From NCBI GenBank assembly GCA_044226685.1, contig JBGAGP010000006.1, forward strand, positions 1 to 64,000: a stretch of 64,000 nt of DNA, read 5' to 3'. Shown here piece after piece: positions 23,968 through 32,731 of the stretch (its first letter is position 1; each line of letters starts with the position of its first letter). Position numbers and translations under genes: made by a program. Below the pieces are notes generated by a model, which was not told where the DNA came from, ran no database searches, and saw only the letters and a list, made by a program, of their open reading frames with translations. Source of the DNA: Dongia_A sp044226685 (lineage in GTDB: Bacteria; Pseudomonadota; Alphaproteobacteria; Dongiales; Dongiaceae).

Positions 23968-24462
23968 CTACCGACGCAGAGGCAGGGCGGCGCTGTCCTT
24001 GTGCGAGGTGAGGGAAATCACGGTCTGCGTGCGCAGCACGCCAGGCACCGATTTGAGGCGGTTGGTCAGCAGCGCTTCGAAGGCCGCCGTGTTGTGGACG
24101 CGCACCTTCAGCAGGAAATTCCAATCGCTGGCGATGTGGTGGCATTCCTGCACCTCGGGGACCTGGGCGACGACATCCAGGAACGCGCCGGAATTCTCCG
24201 GCTTGTCGATCAGCACATAGACGAAGGCGAGCAGGTCGAGGCCGAGCGCGGCGGGATCGAGCCGCGCCGACCAGCCGGCGATAATGCCTCGCTGCACCAG
24301 CTTGCGGATGCGCTCGTTGACCGATGAGACCGCCAACCCGACCAGGCGCCCGACCTCGGCGTGCGACAGGTGTCCGTTGCGCTGCAGGGCCTCGAGAATC
24401 GCCAGGTCGATCTCGTCCAGCCCCCGTCTGGAAGCCGAAGGTGCGTCAGTGGATCCGCGCAA
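23968..24462 (-). CDS. Lrp/AsnC family transcriptional regulator
   Basis: A 164-residue protein: a winged helix-turn-helix at about 15-65 (LDEIDLAILEALQRNGHLSHAEVG, VSSVNERIRKL) and a RAM/ligand-binding domain at about 80-155. The segment CHHIASDWNFLLKVRV is the conserved RAM core. Members usually sense amino acids and often control adjacent transport or catabolic genes, but no such target adjoins it. A Cys-His-His-containing core resembles the AsnC rather than global Lrp type. Confidence 0.9.
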   Translation of the reverse strand: MRGSTDAPSASRRGLDEIDLAILEALQRNGHLSHAEVGRLVGLAVSSVNERIRKLVQRGIIAGWSARLDPAALGLDLLAFVYVLIDKPENSGAFLDVVAQVPEVQECHHIASDWNFLLKVRVHNTAAFEALLTNRLKSVPGVLRTQTVISLTSHKDSAALPLRR

Positions 24463-24691
24463 GTGGTTCCCCCCGGAAGTGCCCGATGCCCATTGCCCAA
24501 TGTCACCGGTGGCGCCCGGTGGCGTCTGTAATGCCGGTCACAGATCGCACGGCGCGACCGGCCGTCCAGAGTATCCCCTCCAGTTAGCGATGCTGTCGCG
24601 CCAACGGGAAGCCGGCTTTATGCGGGGTATCCTTCAATTCCGGCGCCCGCCACGCGGCGTCGCCGCCTTGAGCAGAACTGACCGTTCGGGG

Positions 24692-25447
24692 TCAGCCGGC
24701 CTTGGCGCGCTGCTCGGCCACCAGCTTCTTCATGTCGTCGAGCGAAATGGCGCCGGGGACGAGCGTGTTGCCGAACAGGAATCCAGGCGTGCCGGTGATG
24801 CCGAGCTTGGCGGCCAGCGCGTCATTCGCCTGTAGTTGGCCGAGAATGGCGGGGTCCTCCATGTCGGCGGACAGGCGCGCGCCGTCGGCTCCGGCACCGG
24901 CCGCGACCTCGATCAGCGCGTCCTTGTCGAACGAGCCCTTGTGGGCCATCAGCGCCTCATGCACTTCGTGGTATTTGCCCTGGCGCTGCGCCGCCAGCGC
25001 GATCTTCGCGGCGACCAGGGATTCGGGGCCGAGAATCGGGAAGTCCTTGTAAACGACACGGACCTTGGGGTCGCCTTGCACCAGGGACAGCAGCGAGTCC
25101 GACACGCGCTTGCAATAGGGGCAGCGGTAATCGAAGAACTCGACCACCGTGACGTCGCCCTCGGGATTGCCCACCACCGGATCGGCGGGATTGTTGTAGA
25201 TCTCGGCCTTGCGGTCCTCCAGGGCCTGGGTGGCCTCGGCCTGCTGCTGCTGCTCGGCCTGGGTCTGGGCGGTCTTCAGCGCCTCCATCACCTCGGCGGG
25301 ATGCTGCTTCAGGTATTGCGAGATTGCCGCGTCGACCTGGTCCTGGGTGAGCGCCGGCTGGGCATCGCGCGCCACGGCGAATTCCTTGAACGCATAACCG
25401 CCGGTGGCGGCCAGGATCACGGTGAGGAGGATGAGCAGGGTACGCAT
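24692..25447 (-). CDS. DsbA-family thiol:disulfide oxidoreductase
   Basis: A 251-residue exported protein: an N-terminal membrane anchor or signal (residues 1-18), a Gln/Ala-rich helical region (about 35-85) like the ScsC/BcfH dimerisation stalk, then a thioredoxin fold with Cys109-Pro-Tyr-Cys112 (DYRCPYCKR) and the cis-Pro loop GITGTPGFLFG near 220. CPYC is typical of DsbA- or DsbG/ScsC-like proteins acting in the periplasm. The 229-nt stretch upstream of 24692 shows nothing clear. Confidence 0.9.
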   Translation of the reverse strand: MRTLLILLTVILAATGGYAFKEFAVARDAQPALTQDQVDAAISQYLKQHPAEVMEALKTAQTQAEQQQQAEATQALEDRKAEIYNNPADPVVGNPEGDVTVVEFFDYRCPYCKRVSDSLLSLVQGDPKVRVVYKDFPILGPESLVAAKIALAAQRQGKYHEVHEALMAHKGSFDKDALIEVAAGAGADGARLSADMEDPAILGQLQANDALAAKLGITGTPGFLFGNTLVPGAISLDDMKKLVAEQRAKAG

Positions 25448-25594
25448 CGGAATGCCTTTCTGTGGGCCGCAGCCGGCGACCTTATCGGGGTCCGGGGGCC
25501 GGCGCCACTGGCCGTGGGGATACGATCACCATCTTGTTATTCGGGCCTGCTATTCGGCGTCGCGTCCTTGCCCGCAACGGCGCCCGCCACCGGG

Positions 25595-27007
25595 TCAGTT
25601 GTTCTTGTCTTCCTGGTCGGCGACGAACTGGATGTCCTGGGCGCGCAGCCAGCCCGGAGACCCCTCGGGCAGCGAGGCCAGGGCCCGCTCGGCGAACTGC
25701 TTGGCTTCCTTCGGCTTGCCGGCGGCCAGCCGTTCCTCGGCCTGCGACAAGGCCGCCATCGGCAGGTCGCCGGACTTGCCATAGGCGATCGCCAGCAGGC
25801 GGAAGGCGCCGGCGTTCTTGGGTTCCAGCCGCACGACTTCCTTCAGGTTGGCGATGGCGGAGCCGAGCTCCGCCGGGTCGACGCGCTGGCCCTGGGATTC
25901 CGCCTGGTCCGCGCCCTCGATCTGCGCCTGGGCGACTTCCATGCGGATCAGCGGCTCGGTCGGCGCCAGATCGAGCGCCCGCTGATAGAGCGGCAGGGCC
26001 TCGCCGATGCGGCCGTTTTCATAGAGGATCTGGGCCTTCTGCTCGATGAAGAAGGGGTCGTCCGGCGCGTCCTTGAGCAGGCCATCCATCAGTTCCAGAG
26101 ACTCGGCCAGGCGCGAGGTGCGGAAATAGGCGATGGCGCGGGCATAGCGCGCCGGCACGCTGGTGTCGGACTTCGGATAGATCTGCGCCACGCGGTTGGG
26201 CTCGAGATAGCCGTTGAGCTTCGCCAGCATGCGCTTGTGGCGCATCATCATCTCCGGCGAATCCTGGACCGTCGCATAGGGTGACCGGGCAACCGCGGCC
26301 TCCGAGGCGTCGATACGGTTGCGGGTAAGCGGGTGGGTGCGCAGATACGGATCCTGGCTCGAGGACGAGAGCGCTTCCTGCCGCCACAGGATCCGGAAGA
26401 AATCCACCAGGCCCTGGGGCGACTGCTCGGTCTTCTCCAGCAGCGAATAGGCGGCCTGATCGGCGGCGCTTTCCTGGCCCTGGGTGTACTGGAACAGGTT
26501 GCGCTGCGCGATGCTCTGGCCCAGCGCGCCGACACCGGCGCCGGCGCCGCCATTGCCACTGGCGACGCCGATTGCCACGCCGGCGATCAGGCCGATGATG
26601 GCTTCGATGGTCGCGTTCTCGATCGCCTCGTCGAAGCGCGCCAGGTGGCCGCCCATGATGTGGCCGGTCTCATGCGCCAGGACGCCGATGACTTCGTTGG
26701 GCGTATCGGCCTGGGTCAGCAGGCCGGTGTGGATGAAGATCTGCATGCCGCCCGAGACGAAGGCGTTGATGCGCTTGTCCTCGATCAGGTGCACCTGGAC
26801 GGCGGAGGTGTCGAGGCCGGCGGCGGCGAAGATCGGGTCGGCATAGGCGCGCAGGGTCGCCTCGATCTCGGCATCGCGGATCTGCCGCGGCCGGGCCTGC
26901 GCCAGGGCGTCGCAGACCGGGGCGAGGGCCAGTCCGGCGGCGATGCCGGCGCCGATCAGGGATCGTATCAGGCGTCGAAACGGGGCGCGGGGTGCCCGGT
27001 TGATCAC
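25595..27007 (-). CDS. M48 family metalloprotease with TPR repeats (BepA/YfgC-like)
   Basis: A 470-residue periplasmic zinc protease. The GTG at 27007 with GGAAGGA 8 nt upstream gives a signal peptide ending near CDALA; the open frame to 27088 lacks one. Zinc site: His112-Glu-Thr-Gly-His116 in LAHETGHIMGGH, with the distal Glu in QESAADQAA. C-terminal TPR-like helices from about 285 (ARAIAYFRTSRLAESLELM onward). BepA in E. coli assists or degrades outer-membrane proteins such as LptD; a similar quality-control role is likely. Divergent from the gene at 27081. Confidence 0.9.
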   Translation of the reverse strand: MINRAPRAPFRRLIRSLIGAGIAAGLALAPVCDALAQARPRQIRDAEIEATLRAYADPIFAAAGLDTSAVQVHLIEDKRINAFVSGGMQIFIHTGLLTQADTPNEVIGVLAHETGHIMGGHLARFDEAIENATIEAIIGLIAGVAIGVASGNGGAGAGVGALGQSIAQRNLFQYTQGQESAADQAAYSLLEKTEQSPQGLVDFFRILWRQEALSSSSQDPYLRTHPLTRNRIDASEAAVARSPYATVQDSPEMMMRHKRMLAKLNGYLEPNRVAQIYPKSDTSVPARYARAIAYFRTSRLAESLELMDGLLKDAPDDPFFIEQKAQILYENGRIGEALPLYQRALDLAPTEPLIRMEVAQAQIEGADQAESQGQRVDPAELGSAIANLKEVVRLEPKNAGAFRLLAIAYGKSGDLPMAALSQAEERLAAGKPKEAKQFAERALASLPEGSPGWLRAQDIQFVADQEDKNN

Positions 27008-27080
27008 GTGGCTGGTCCTTCCTATGCTCCCCGCCCGGGCCGGCCACCGGCCAAAGCCTTGTTTGCAGCGGAGTTGCCGA

Positions 27081-28700
27081 ATGCGCATGCGCCATCATAT
27101 CGGCCGGAAAAAGTCCGGCAAGCCAACCCTTTGGGCCGGACGGCGGGTTCCGGCGGGGGTCCGTGGCGCAGGGCTGGCCCTGGCAATCCTCGCCACCGCC
27201 TGCAGCGGCACCGGACAATATAGTGCGCAATACGCCGGCGAGCTGTACTCCCTGGACAATTTTTATGGCGGGATTGTGGCGGATGAGCCGCGCGCGGCCC
27301 TGGTCGGCCGGGAGATCCTGGCGGCCGGGGGCAACGCGGTCGATGCCGCCGTGGCGACCTATTTCGTCATGTCCGCGACCATGCCCTCCACCGCCGGATT
27401 GGGCGGCGGCGGGGTCTGCGTGGTGCATCGCGGCGAGGACGACAAGATCGCCGATGAGGTGTTCGATTTCCTGCCCCGCGCGGCGGCCGGCGGCCTGGTG
27501 GCCGTGCCGGGCTCGGCGCGCGGCATGGCGGCGCTGTCGGCCCGCTACGGCAAGCTGCCCTGGTCGCAGGTCGTGGCGCCGGCGGAAGCCATCGCCCAGG
27601 GCGGCGAGGCGGTGAGCCGGGCGCTGGCCAAGGATGTCGCGCTGGGCGAGAAGAAGCTGCGCGCCGATCCCGCCATGGCGGCGCTGTTCGTGCGCCCCGA
27701 CGGCGCCATGCTGCAGGAAGGCGACAACCTGCGGCAATCGGCGCTGGCCGGCGTGCTCGGCCAGCTGCGCGCCAAGGGCCCCGGAGAGTTCTATGGCGGG
27801 CTGCTCGGCCAGCAGATCGTGGCCGGGGCGCAGGCGCTGGGGGCGCCGCTGACCATCGAGGACCTGCGCAACTTCCAGGTCCAGGTCTATGCGCCGCTGG
27901 AAATCAAATGGGGCGACCAGCTGGTGATGATGCCGAAGCCGCCGGCGGCGGGCGGCGTCAGCGTGGCGCAGATGCTGCAGGCGCTGCGCAGCGAAGGCGG
28001 CGACCACTTCAGGTTCCTCGCCGAGGCCAGCCGGCGCATCGCCGGCGACCGCGCCCAATGGATGCAGCCGGGCGGCGATGCAAGCCAGCCGGTGGAAAGC
28101 CTGGTCGCGGCGGATCACGTCGCGCAAATCCTGCAGGCGGCACCCGGCGCCAACGCCCTGCCGGAGAATCCCTTTGCCGCCAGCATCGTCGCCGCCGACG
28201 CCGAGGGGCTTGGCGTCGCCTGCAACTTCACCATGAACGCCCTGTTCGGCGCCGGTCGCATCGCCGAGGGCACGGGGCTGATCCTGGCGCCGGCGCCCGA
28301 CGCGCGCGGCTTCGGCTTCTCGGCCCTGGCGCCGATCGTGATGGCCAATCGCAACAACGGCGAATTCTACTTCGCCTCGGCCGCCTCGGGGGGCCTGGCC
28401 GGGGCGCTGGCCCAGGCGGACATCCTGCATGGCGTCACCGACGGGAAATTGTCGCTGGAAGCGGCGATGCTGCGCGCGCGCGTGTTCAATGGCGGCGACA
28501 CGGTGCTCTACGACGCAAGCGCCAACGAGAATCCGGGCGGCGCCTTGCAGGCAGCCGGGTTCCAGGCGGAGCAGCGCAAGGGCATCGGGCGCATCAACGC
28601 CATCTTCTGCCCGGGCGGCTCGCCGACGAATCCCGACACCTGCCAGGTACGCAACGATTTCCGCGGTGACGGCCTCGCCAATTTCGTCACCTCGGACTAG
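27081..28700 (+). CDS. Gamma-glutamyltranspeptidase-family lipoprotein lacking the catalytic threonine
   Basis: A 539-residue member of the gamma-glutamyltranspeptidase family, which cleaves glutathione after self-processing at a Thr. The N-terminus has a lipoprotein-like signal (LATAC at about residue 37). Family parts: GGNAVDAAVATYFVMSATMP, TAGLGGGGVCVVH and PKPPAAGGVSVAQML. At the processing site, where active enzymes have TTHxSVVDxDGNAV, this protein has Ala366-Ala367-Ser368-Ile before VAADAEGLGVACNFTMN. No Thr is present, so self-cleavage and catalysis look impossible. GGAG lies 7 nt upstream. Probably a non-enzymatic or re-purposed homologue. Confidence 0.82.
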   Translation: MRMRHHIGRKKSGKPTLWAGRRVPAGVRGAGLALAILATACSGTGQYSAQYAGELYSLDNFYGGIVADEPRAALVGREILAAGGNAVDAAVATYFVMSATMPSTAGLGGGGVCVVHRGEDDKIADEVFDFLPRAAAGGLVAVPGSARGMAALSARYGKLPWSQVVAPAEAIAQGGEAVSRALAKDVALGEKKLRADPAMAALFVRPDGAMLQEGDNLRQSALAGVLGQLRAKGPGEFYGGLLGQQIVAGAQALGAPLTIEDLRNFQVQVYAPLEIKWGDQLVMMPKPPAAGGVSVAQMLQALRSEGGDHFRFLAEASRRIAGDRAQWMQPGGDASQPVESLVAADHVAQILQAAPGANALPENPFAASIVAADAEGLGVACNFTMNALFGAGRIAEGTGLILAPAPDARGFGFSALAPIVMANRNNGEFYFASAASGGLAGALAQADILHGVTDGKLSLEAAMLRARVFNGGDTVLYDASANENPGGALQAAGFQAEQRKGIGRINAIFCPGGSPTNPDTCQVRNDFRGDGLANFVTSD

Positions 28701-28709
28701 GGCGCGGCG

Positions 28710-29867
28710 ATGGTCCTGAAAATCGCGGCGCGTGGACGGATCGATCCGTTCATCGTCATGGAGGTGATGCGCGCCGCCGCCGAACGCGCGGCGAGCGGCG
28801 CCGACGTGGTGCATCTCGAAGTGGGGCAACCGTCGACGCGGGCGCCTCGCAAGGTGCTGGAGGCGGCGCGGGCCGCGCTCGACTCCGATTTGATCGGCTA
28901 CACGCTCGCGCTTGGCATCCCGCAGTTGCGCGAGCGCATCGCGCGGCACTATCGCGACTTCTACGGCGCCAGCGTGCCGGCGGAGCGGATCGTGATCACC
29001 ACCGGGTCGTCCGGCGGATTCCTGCTGTCGTTCCTGACCGCCTTCGAACCGGGCGACCGCGTGGCGCTGGCCAGCCCCGGCTATCCCTGCTACCGCAACA
29101 TCCTGTCCGCGCTCGGCATCACGCCGGTGATCGTGCCGATGGAGGCGGATACCAAGTTCCAGCCGACCATCGCGGCGCTTGAGCAGGCGGAACGCGCGGG
29201 CGGCAAGCTGGATGGGCTGATCGTGGCAAGCCCGTCCAATCCGGTCGGCGCCGTGATTCCGGAGGCCGAGCTGCGGGCGCTGATGGCCTATTGCCGCGAG
29301 CGCGGCATCCGTTTCGTCTCCGACGAGATCTATCACGGGATCACCTATGGCGTGGACCCGGCGACCGCCGCGGCGATCGACGACCAGGCGATCGTGGTCA
29401 ATTCCTTTTCCAAGTATTTCTCGATGACCGGCTGGCGGCTGGGCTGGCTGGTGGTGCCGGAGGACCTGCTGCAGCCGATCGAGCGGCTGGCGCAGAACCT
29501 GTTCATCTCGCCGCCGACGCTGTCGCAATATGCCGGCGTCGCGGCCTTCGACGCCCAGGACGAGTGCCAGGCCAATGTCCGCCGCTATGCCGAGAACCGC
29601 GCGCTGCTGCTGAACGACCTGCCCGGCGCCGGCTTCGACAAGCTGATCGCCACCGATGGCGCCTTCTACGTCTATGCCGATGTCGCGCGGTTGACCAATG
29701 ACAGCGTCGCGTTCTGCCGGCGCATGTTGCTGGAAACCGGCGTCGCGGCGACGCCCGGTGTCGATTTCGACGGTGCGCGGGGCCACGCCACCATGCGCTT
29801 CTCCTTCGCCGGATCGACGGCGGACATGGCGGAGGCGGTGAAGCGGCTGAAGGCCTGGCGCAAATAG
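28710..29867 (+). CDS. Pyridoxal-phosphate-dependent aminotransferase (class I/II)
   Basis: A 385-residue fold-type I aminotransferase. Seen: VVHLEVGQPSTRAP (substrate loop), ASPSNPVGAV (PLP-stacking Asn), FVSDEIYHGITY (Asp contacting the pyridine N), PLP-binding Lys235 in SFSKYFSMTGWRLGW, and MRFSFAGS with the carboxylate-binding Arg. Similar to aspartate/aromatic or branched aminotransferases; substrate not assignable. It starts 9 nt after the gamma-glutamyltranspeptidase-like gene, probably in one transcript. Confidence 0.92.
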   Translation: MVLKIAARGRIDPFIVMEVMRAAAERAASGADVVHLEVGQPSTRAPRKVLEAARAALDSDLIGYTLALGIPQLRERIARHYRDFYGASVPAERIVITTGSSGGFLLSFLTAFEPGDRVALASPGYPCYRNILSALGITPVIVPMEADTKFQPTIAALEQAERAGGKLDGLIVASPSNPVGAVIPEAELRALMAYCRERGIRFVSDEIYHGITYGVDPATAAAIDDQAIVVNSFSKYFSMTGWRLGWLVVPEDLLQPIERLAQNLFISPPTLSQYAGVAAFDAQDECQANVRRYAENRALLLNDLPGAGFDKLIATDGAFYVYADVARLTNDSVAFCRRMLLETGVAATPGVDFDGARGHATMRFSFAGSTADMAEAVKRLKAWRK

Positions 29868-29942
29868 GCCGACGCTTGACCGCCGCGGCGATTGCCGGTC
29901 TGCTGGCGGGCGGCGTGCAGGGGGATGTGCTTCGGGGGCACG

Positions 29943-30917
29943 ATGTGGATTCTTGCTAAGCTCGTCGTCGTCGGCTTCGCGCTGTTTCCGGCGGCGGTGC
30001 TGACGGCTTTCCTGGTCAGCCACTACCGCAAGCGGATGGGCGTGCGCCTGATCGTGCGGACCCTGGTGCTGGGCGCCATGTCGGGGATGCTGGTGCTGTC
30101 GGTGACCCGGCTCATCGACTGGGCGTCCGACCTGGCGGCGCCGGGCTTCGGCGACGCGCTGGCCGGCGCCTTCGTCGGGGCGGCGATCCCGGAGGAACTG
30201 GTCAAGTTCCTGCTGCTCTATTTCATCGTGCGCGAGCACAAGGATTGCGATTCCGGCGGCGACCTGTTCTGCGCCGCCATGCTGATCGGGCTCGGCTTCG
30301 CCGGGCTGGAGAACGTGCTCTACCTGCTGCGCAGCGGCGAGGATTGGATCAATCTCGGCCTGATGCGCGGCGTGCTCGCGGTCCCGGCGCACACGACCTT
30401 CGGCTGCCTGATGGGCATGTTCGCCGCGCGCGCCTATCGCGGCCGCGCGCCGGGGCTGAACTGGGCGCTGGCGCTGATCGTGCCGATCGCCGGCCACGGG
30501 CTCTACGATTTCCCGCTGATGATGTGGGCCGAGTTGCCGAACGGCCAGTTCGAGAACGCGGACGAGATCTGGCGCCAGATGTTCCTGCTGCTGATGGCGG
30601 TCCTGGCGGTTTCCGGAATCGCCATCTACGCCATCTGCCGCCACGAGCTGGTGCAGGTCTTCCTGCACGAGGGGCAGGACCCCGACCTGCATCTGCCGGC
30701 GCGCTGGGCGGTGCGGCCCTGGCGCGCCGTCGGCCTGGTGTTCGTCGTCGCCAGCACGGTCGTGGGCGCGATCGGCCTGTGGTACGTGCGGTCGGACGAA
30801 GTGCGCGGCGCCTTCCTGCTGGCGCCGTCCGTTTTCCCCAATGTGTTCGGCTGGATCATGCGGCTGCAGCCGCCCCGGGAATCCGCGGCGCACGCCAGCA
30901 TCGCCGCGCGCGACTAG
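29943..30917 (+). CDS. PrsW family intramembrane metalloprotease
   Basis: A 324-residue multi-helix membrane protein. The family motifs are present: IPEELVKFL (EExxK), GLENVLYL (ExxxN), PAHTTFGCLMGMF and IAGHGLYDFP. PrsW of Bacillus cleaves the anti-sigma factor RsiW; alphaproteobacterial substrates are unknown. The C-terminal third (after about 230) has two more helices and a DUF-like soluble part. The ATG at 29943 follows GGGGG; the frame is open from 29892. An anti-sigma/sigma pair lies in this window (63 kb), but nothing links them directly. Confidence 0.85.
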   Translation: MWILAKLVVVGFALFPAAVLTAFLVSHYRKRMGVRLIVRTLVLGAMSGMLVLSVTRLIDWASDLAAPGFGDALAGAFVGAAIPEELVKFLLLYFIVREHKDCDSGGDLFCAAMLIGLGFAGLENVLYLLRSGEDWINLGLMRGVLAVPAHTTFGCLMGMFAARAYRGRAPGLNWALALIVPIAGHGLYDFPLMMWAELPNGQFENADEIWRQMFLLLMAVLAVSGIAIYAICRHELVQVFLHEGQDPDLHLPARWAVRPWRAVGLVFVVASTVVGAIGLWYVRSDEVRGAFLLAPSVFPNVFGWIMRLQPPRESAAHASIAARD

Positions 30918-31010
30918 CGTTCCACTCTTCGCGCTTGACGGGCGCCGGGGCCATTGCGATTGTGCACGCGCAAGTAGCGATCCGTGCAAGACGGTGGCGG
31001 GGCATAGCGC

Positions 31011-31502
31011 GTGGTAAGTCAACTCTCGACGCGGCGAATCGAGGAGATCTCCTCCTCCAAGATCCGGCGCCTGAGCGATTACTGGATCTCAAAGCGCCGC
31101 CCCGGACAGGATTTCCCATTCCGCGAAGACATCGAGGCGACGGAACTCCGCGACCTGCTGCCGCTGATCAGCATTTCCGACGTGGAACACGAGCCGTTGC
31201 GGTTCCGCTATCGCCTGGTCGGAACGCGCGTCGTCGAATACAACCAGCGGGAGTTCACGGGCAAATACCTGGGAGAGGTCGGCTGGGTGGACGAGCATCT
31301 GCTGCTGAGCGCCTATGTGAAGGCGGTCGCCGACCGGCAGCCGCATTTCGGCATCTACAGCTGGGATCTGCGAACGGGGCTGGTCGGGCGATGCGAGTTC
31401 GCAATGTTCCCATTGACCAATGACGGCAAACTGATTCATCAGATCCTCGCCATCGAAGACTACGAGTTCCCCGCCCGCGAGGTGGATCCGGAACGGATCT
31501 AG
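31011..31502 (+). CDS. PAS_5 domain protein (first of a tandem pair)
   Basis: A 163-residue protein that is a single PAS_5 domain. Core: SDYWISKRRPGQDFPFREDI, ELRDLLPLISISDVE and FRYRLVGTRVVEYNQREFTG. It starts with GTG at 31011. No output domain is fused. PAS_5 proteins are common in Rhodospirillales and Rhizobiales and mostly uncharacterised. It closely resembles the next gene, implying a local duplication. Confidence 0.82.
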   Translation: MVSQLSTRRIEEISSSKIRRLSDYWISKRRPGQDFPFREDIEATELRDLLPLISISDVEHEPLRFRYRLVGTRVVEYNQREFTGKYLGEVGWVDEHLLLSAYVKAVADRQPHFGIYSWDLRTGLVGRCEFAMFPLTNDGKLIHQILAIEDYEFPAREVDPERI

Positions 31503-31605
31503 GGGCGGCGTTCCCGCCGCACGCGAAGCGTCACTTTCGTTCGCTTGACGATGCGCGCCCCCGGCTGCGAGTCTGTCGGCACCCTTGGGCGGCGGCACAG
31601 GCGCG

Positions 31606-32103
31606 ATGGTCGAGCAGCTTTTCTATCCCGACAGCGGCCAGATCAAGTCGGCGCGCGTGGTGCAGCTCTATACCTATTGGCTGAAGCGGCAAAGCGAGGC
31701 GGGCGGGCTTCCGACCCGGTCGCAGTTCGATCCGGTCGACCTGCGCGGACTGCTGCCGAACCTTTTCATCGTTGACGTCGAGCAGAACCCACGGCGGTTC
31801 CGGTATCGCCTGGTCGGCACCGCCGTGGTCGAATACAACCAGCTGGAATTCACCGGGCGCTATCTCGGCAGCATCGGCTGGGAGGAGGAGCAGGCATTGT
31901 TCGCGCAATATGCGCGGGTCCTGGAAACCCGCGGCCCGGTCTTCGGATACTATGACTGGATCCTGCGGTCGGGCGCCAAGGGCCGGGCGGAATATGGGTT
32001 GTTTCCCCTGGCCGGCGCGGATGGCGCGATCGTCCAGGTGATCGGCGTAGAAGACTACGATTTCGCCCTGGCCGACGCCCAGCCGAGCCCGAAGGACGGT
32101 TGA
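31606..32103 (+). CDS. PAS_5 domain protein (second of a tandem pair)
   Basis: A 165-residue single PAS_5 domain. It shares FRYRLVGTAVVEYNQLEFTG with the upstream paralogue, differing at few positions in that stretch, while the N- and C-terminal ends have diverged. The ATG at 31606 is preferred to an in-frame TTG at 31585. The 103-nt spacer between the pair suggests the second gene may have its own promoter. Convergent with the cyclophilin gene. Confidence 0.82.
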   Translation: MVEQLFYPDSGQIKSARVVQLYTYWLKRQSEAGGLPTRSQFDPVDLRGLLPNLFIVDVEQNPRRFRYRLVGTAVVEYNQLEFTGRYLGSIGWEEEQALFAQYARVLETRGPVFGYYDWILRSGAKGRAEYGLFPLAGADGAIVQVIGVEDYDFALADAQPSPKDG

Positions 32104-32130
32104 GGGCGTCGGGGTAGCGCGGCCCGACCG

Positions 32131-32700
32131 CTATTCGCCGTCGGCGGCGACGCGCATCTTGACGATGCGGTCCGGCACCATGACCAGGCCGTTGTTGCTC
32201 GGGTCGCCCTTCTTGATGCGGTCGACGAACTCCATGCCCTCGGTCACCTGGCCGAAGGCGGTGTACTGGCCGTCGAGATAGGGCGCCGCGGCGAAGCAGA
32301 TGAAGAACTGGCTGTCGGCGCTGTTCGGGTCCGAGGAGCGGGCCATGGAGACCGTGCCGCGCTCGTGCTTCAGGTCGGAGAATTCCGCCGGCAGGGTCTT
32401 GCCCGAGCCGCCGGTCCCGGTTCCGGTGGGGTCGCCGCCCTGGGCCATGAAGTCCCGGATCACGCGGTGGAAGGGCGTGCCGTCGTAGAAGTGCTGGCGC
32501 GCCAGCTCCTTGATGCGGGCGACGGTCTTCGGCGCCTTGTCGGGGCGCAGCTGGATCACCACGCGGCCATAGCTGAGGTCGAGATAGAGGGTGTTCTCCA
32601 GGTCCTGCGCCAGCGCGCCGGTGGCATTTGCGGCCAGCGCGACCGTGCCGAGGGTGACAAGAGCGCGCGCGCCGAAGGCGCGGCGTGAAATGGTCTTCAT
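32131..32700 (-). CDS. Exported cyclophilin-type peptidyl-prolyl cis-trans isomerase
   Basis: A 189-residue cyclophilin with intact active-site motifs: FHRVIRDFMAQGGD, SQFFICFAAAPYLDGQYTAFG and the catalytic Arg of FHRVI. The N-terminus SRRAFGARAL fits a twin-arginine (Tat) signal, with cleavage near GALA. It should act on periplasmic proteins. It starts 31 nt after icd on the same strand and may be cotranscribed. GGAG lies 8 nt upstream of the ATG. Confidence 0.92.
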   Translation of the reverse strand: MKTISRRAFGARALVTLGTVALAANATGALAQDLENTLYLDLSYGRVVIQLRPDKAPKTVARIKELARQHFYDGTPFHRVIRDFMAQGGDPTGTGTGGSGKTLPAEFSDLKHERGTVSMARSSDPNSADSQFFICFAAAPYLDGQYTAFGQVTEGMEFVDRIKKGDPSNNGLVMVPDRIVKMRVAADGE

Positions 32701-32731
32701 CGGTTCATTCTCCGGATCAGGACGGCCCAGG

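Noticed and set aside
26670..31022. A 1450-codon minus-strand open frame
   Set aside because: It covers the antisense of the gamma-glutamyltranspeptidase-like, aminotransferase and PrsW genes, all of which are well supported on the plus strand; composition is typical of a shadow frame.
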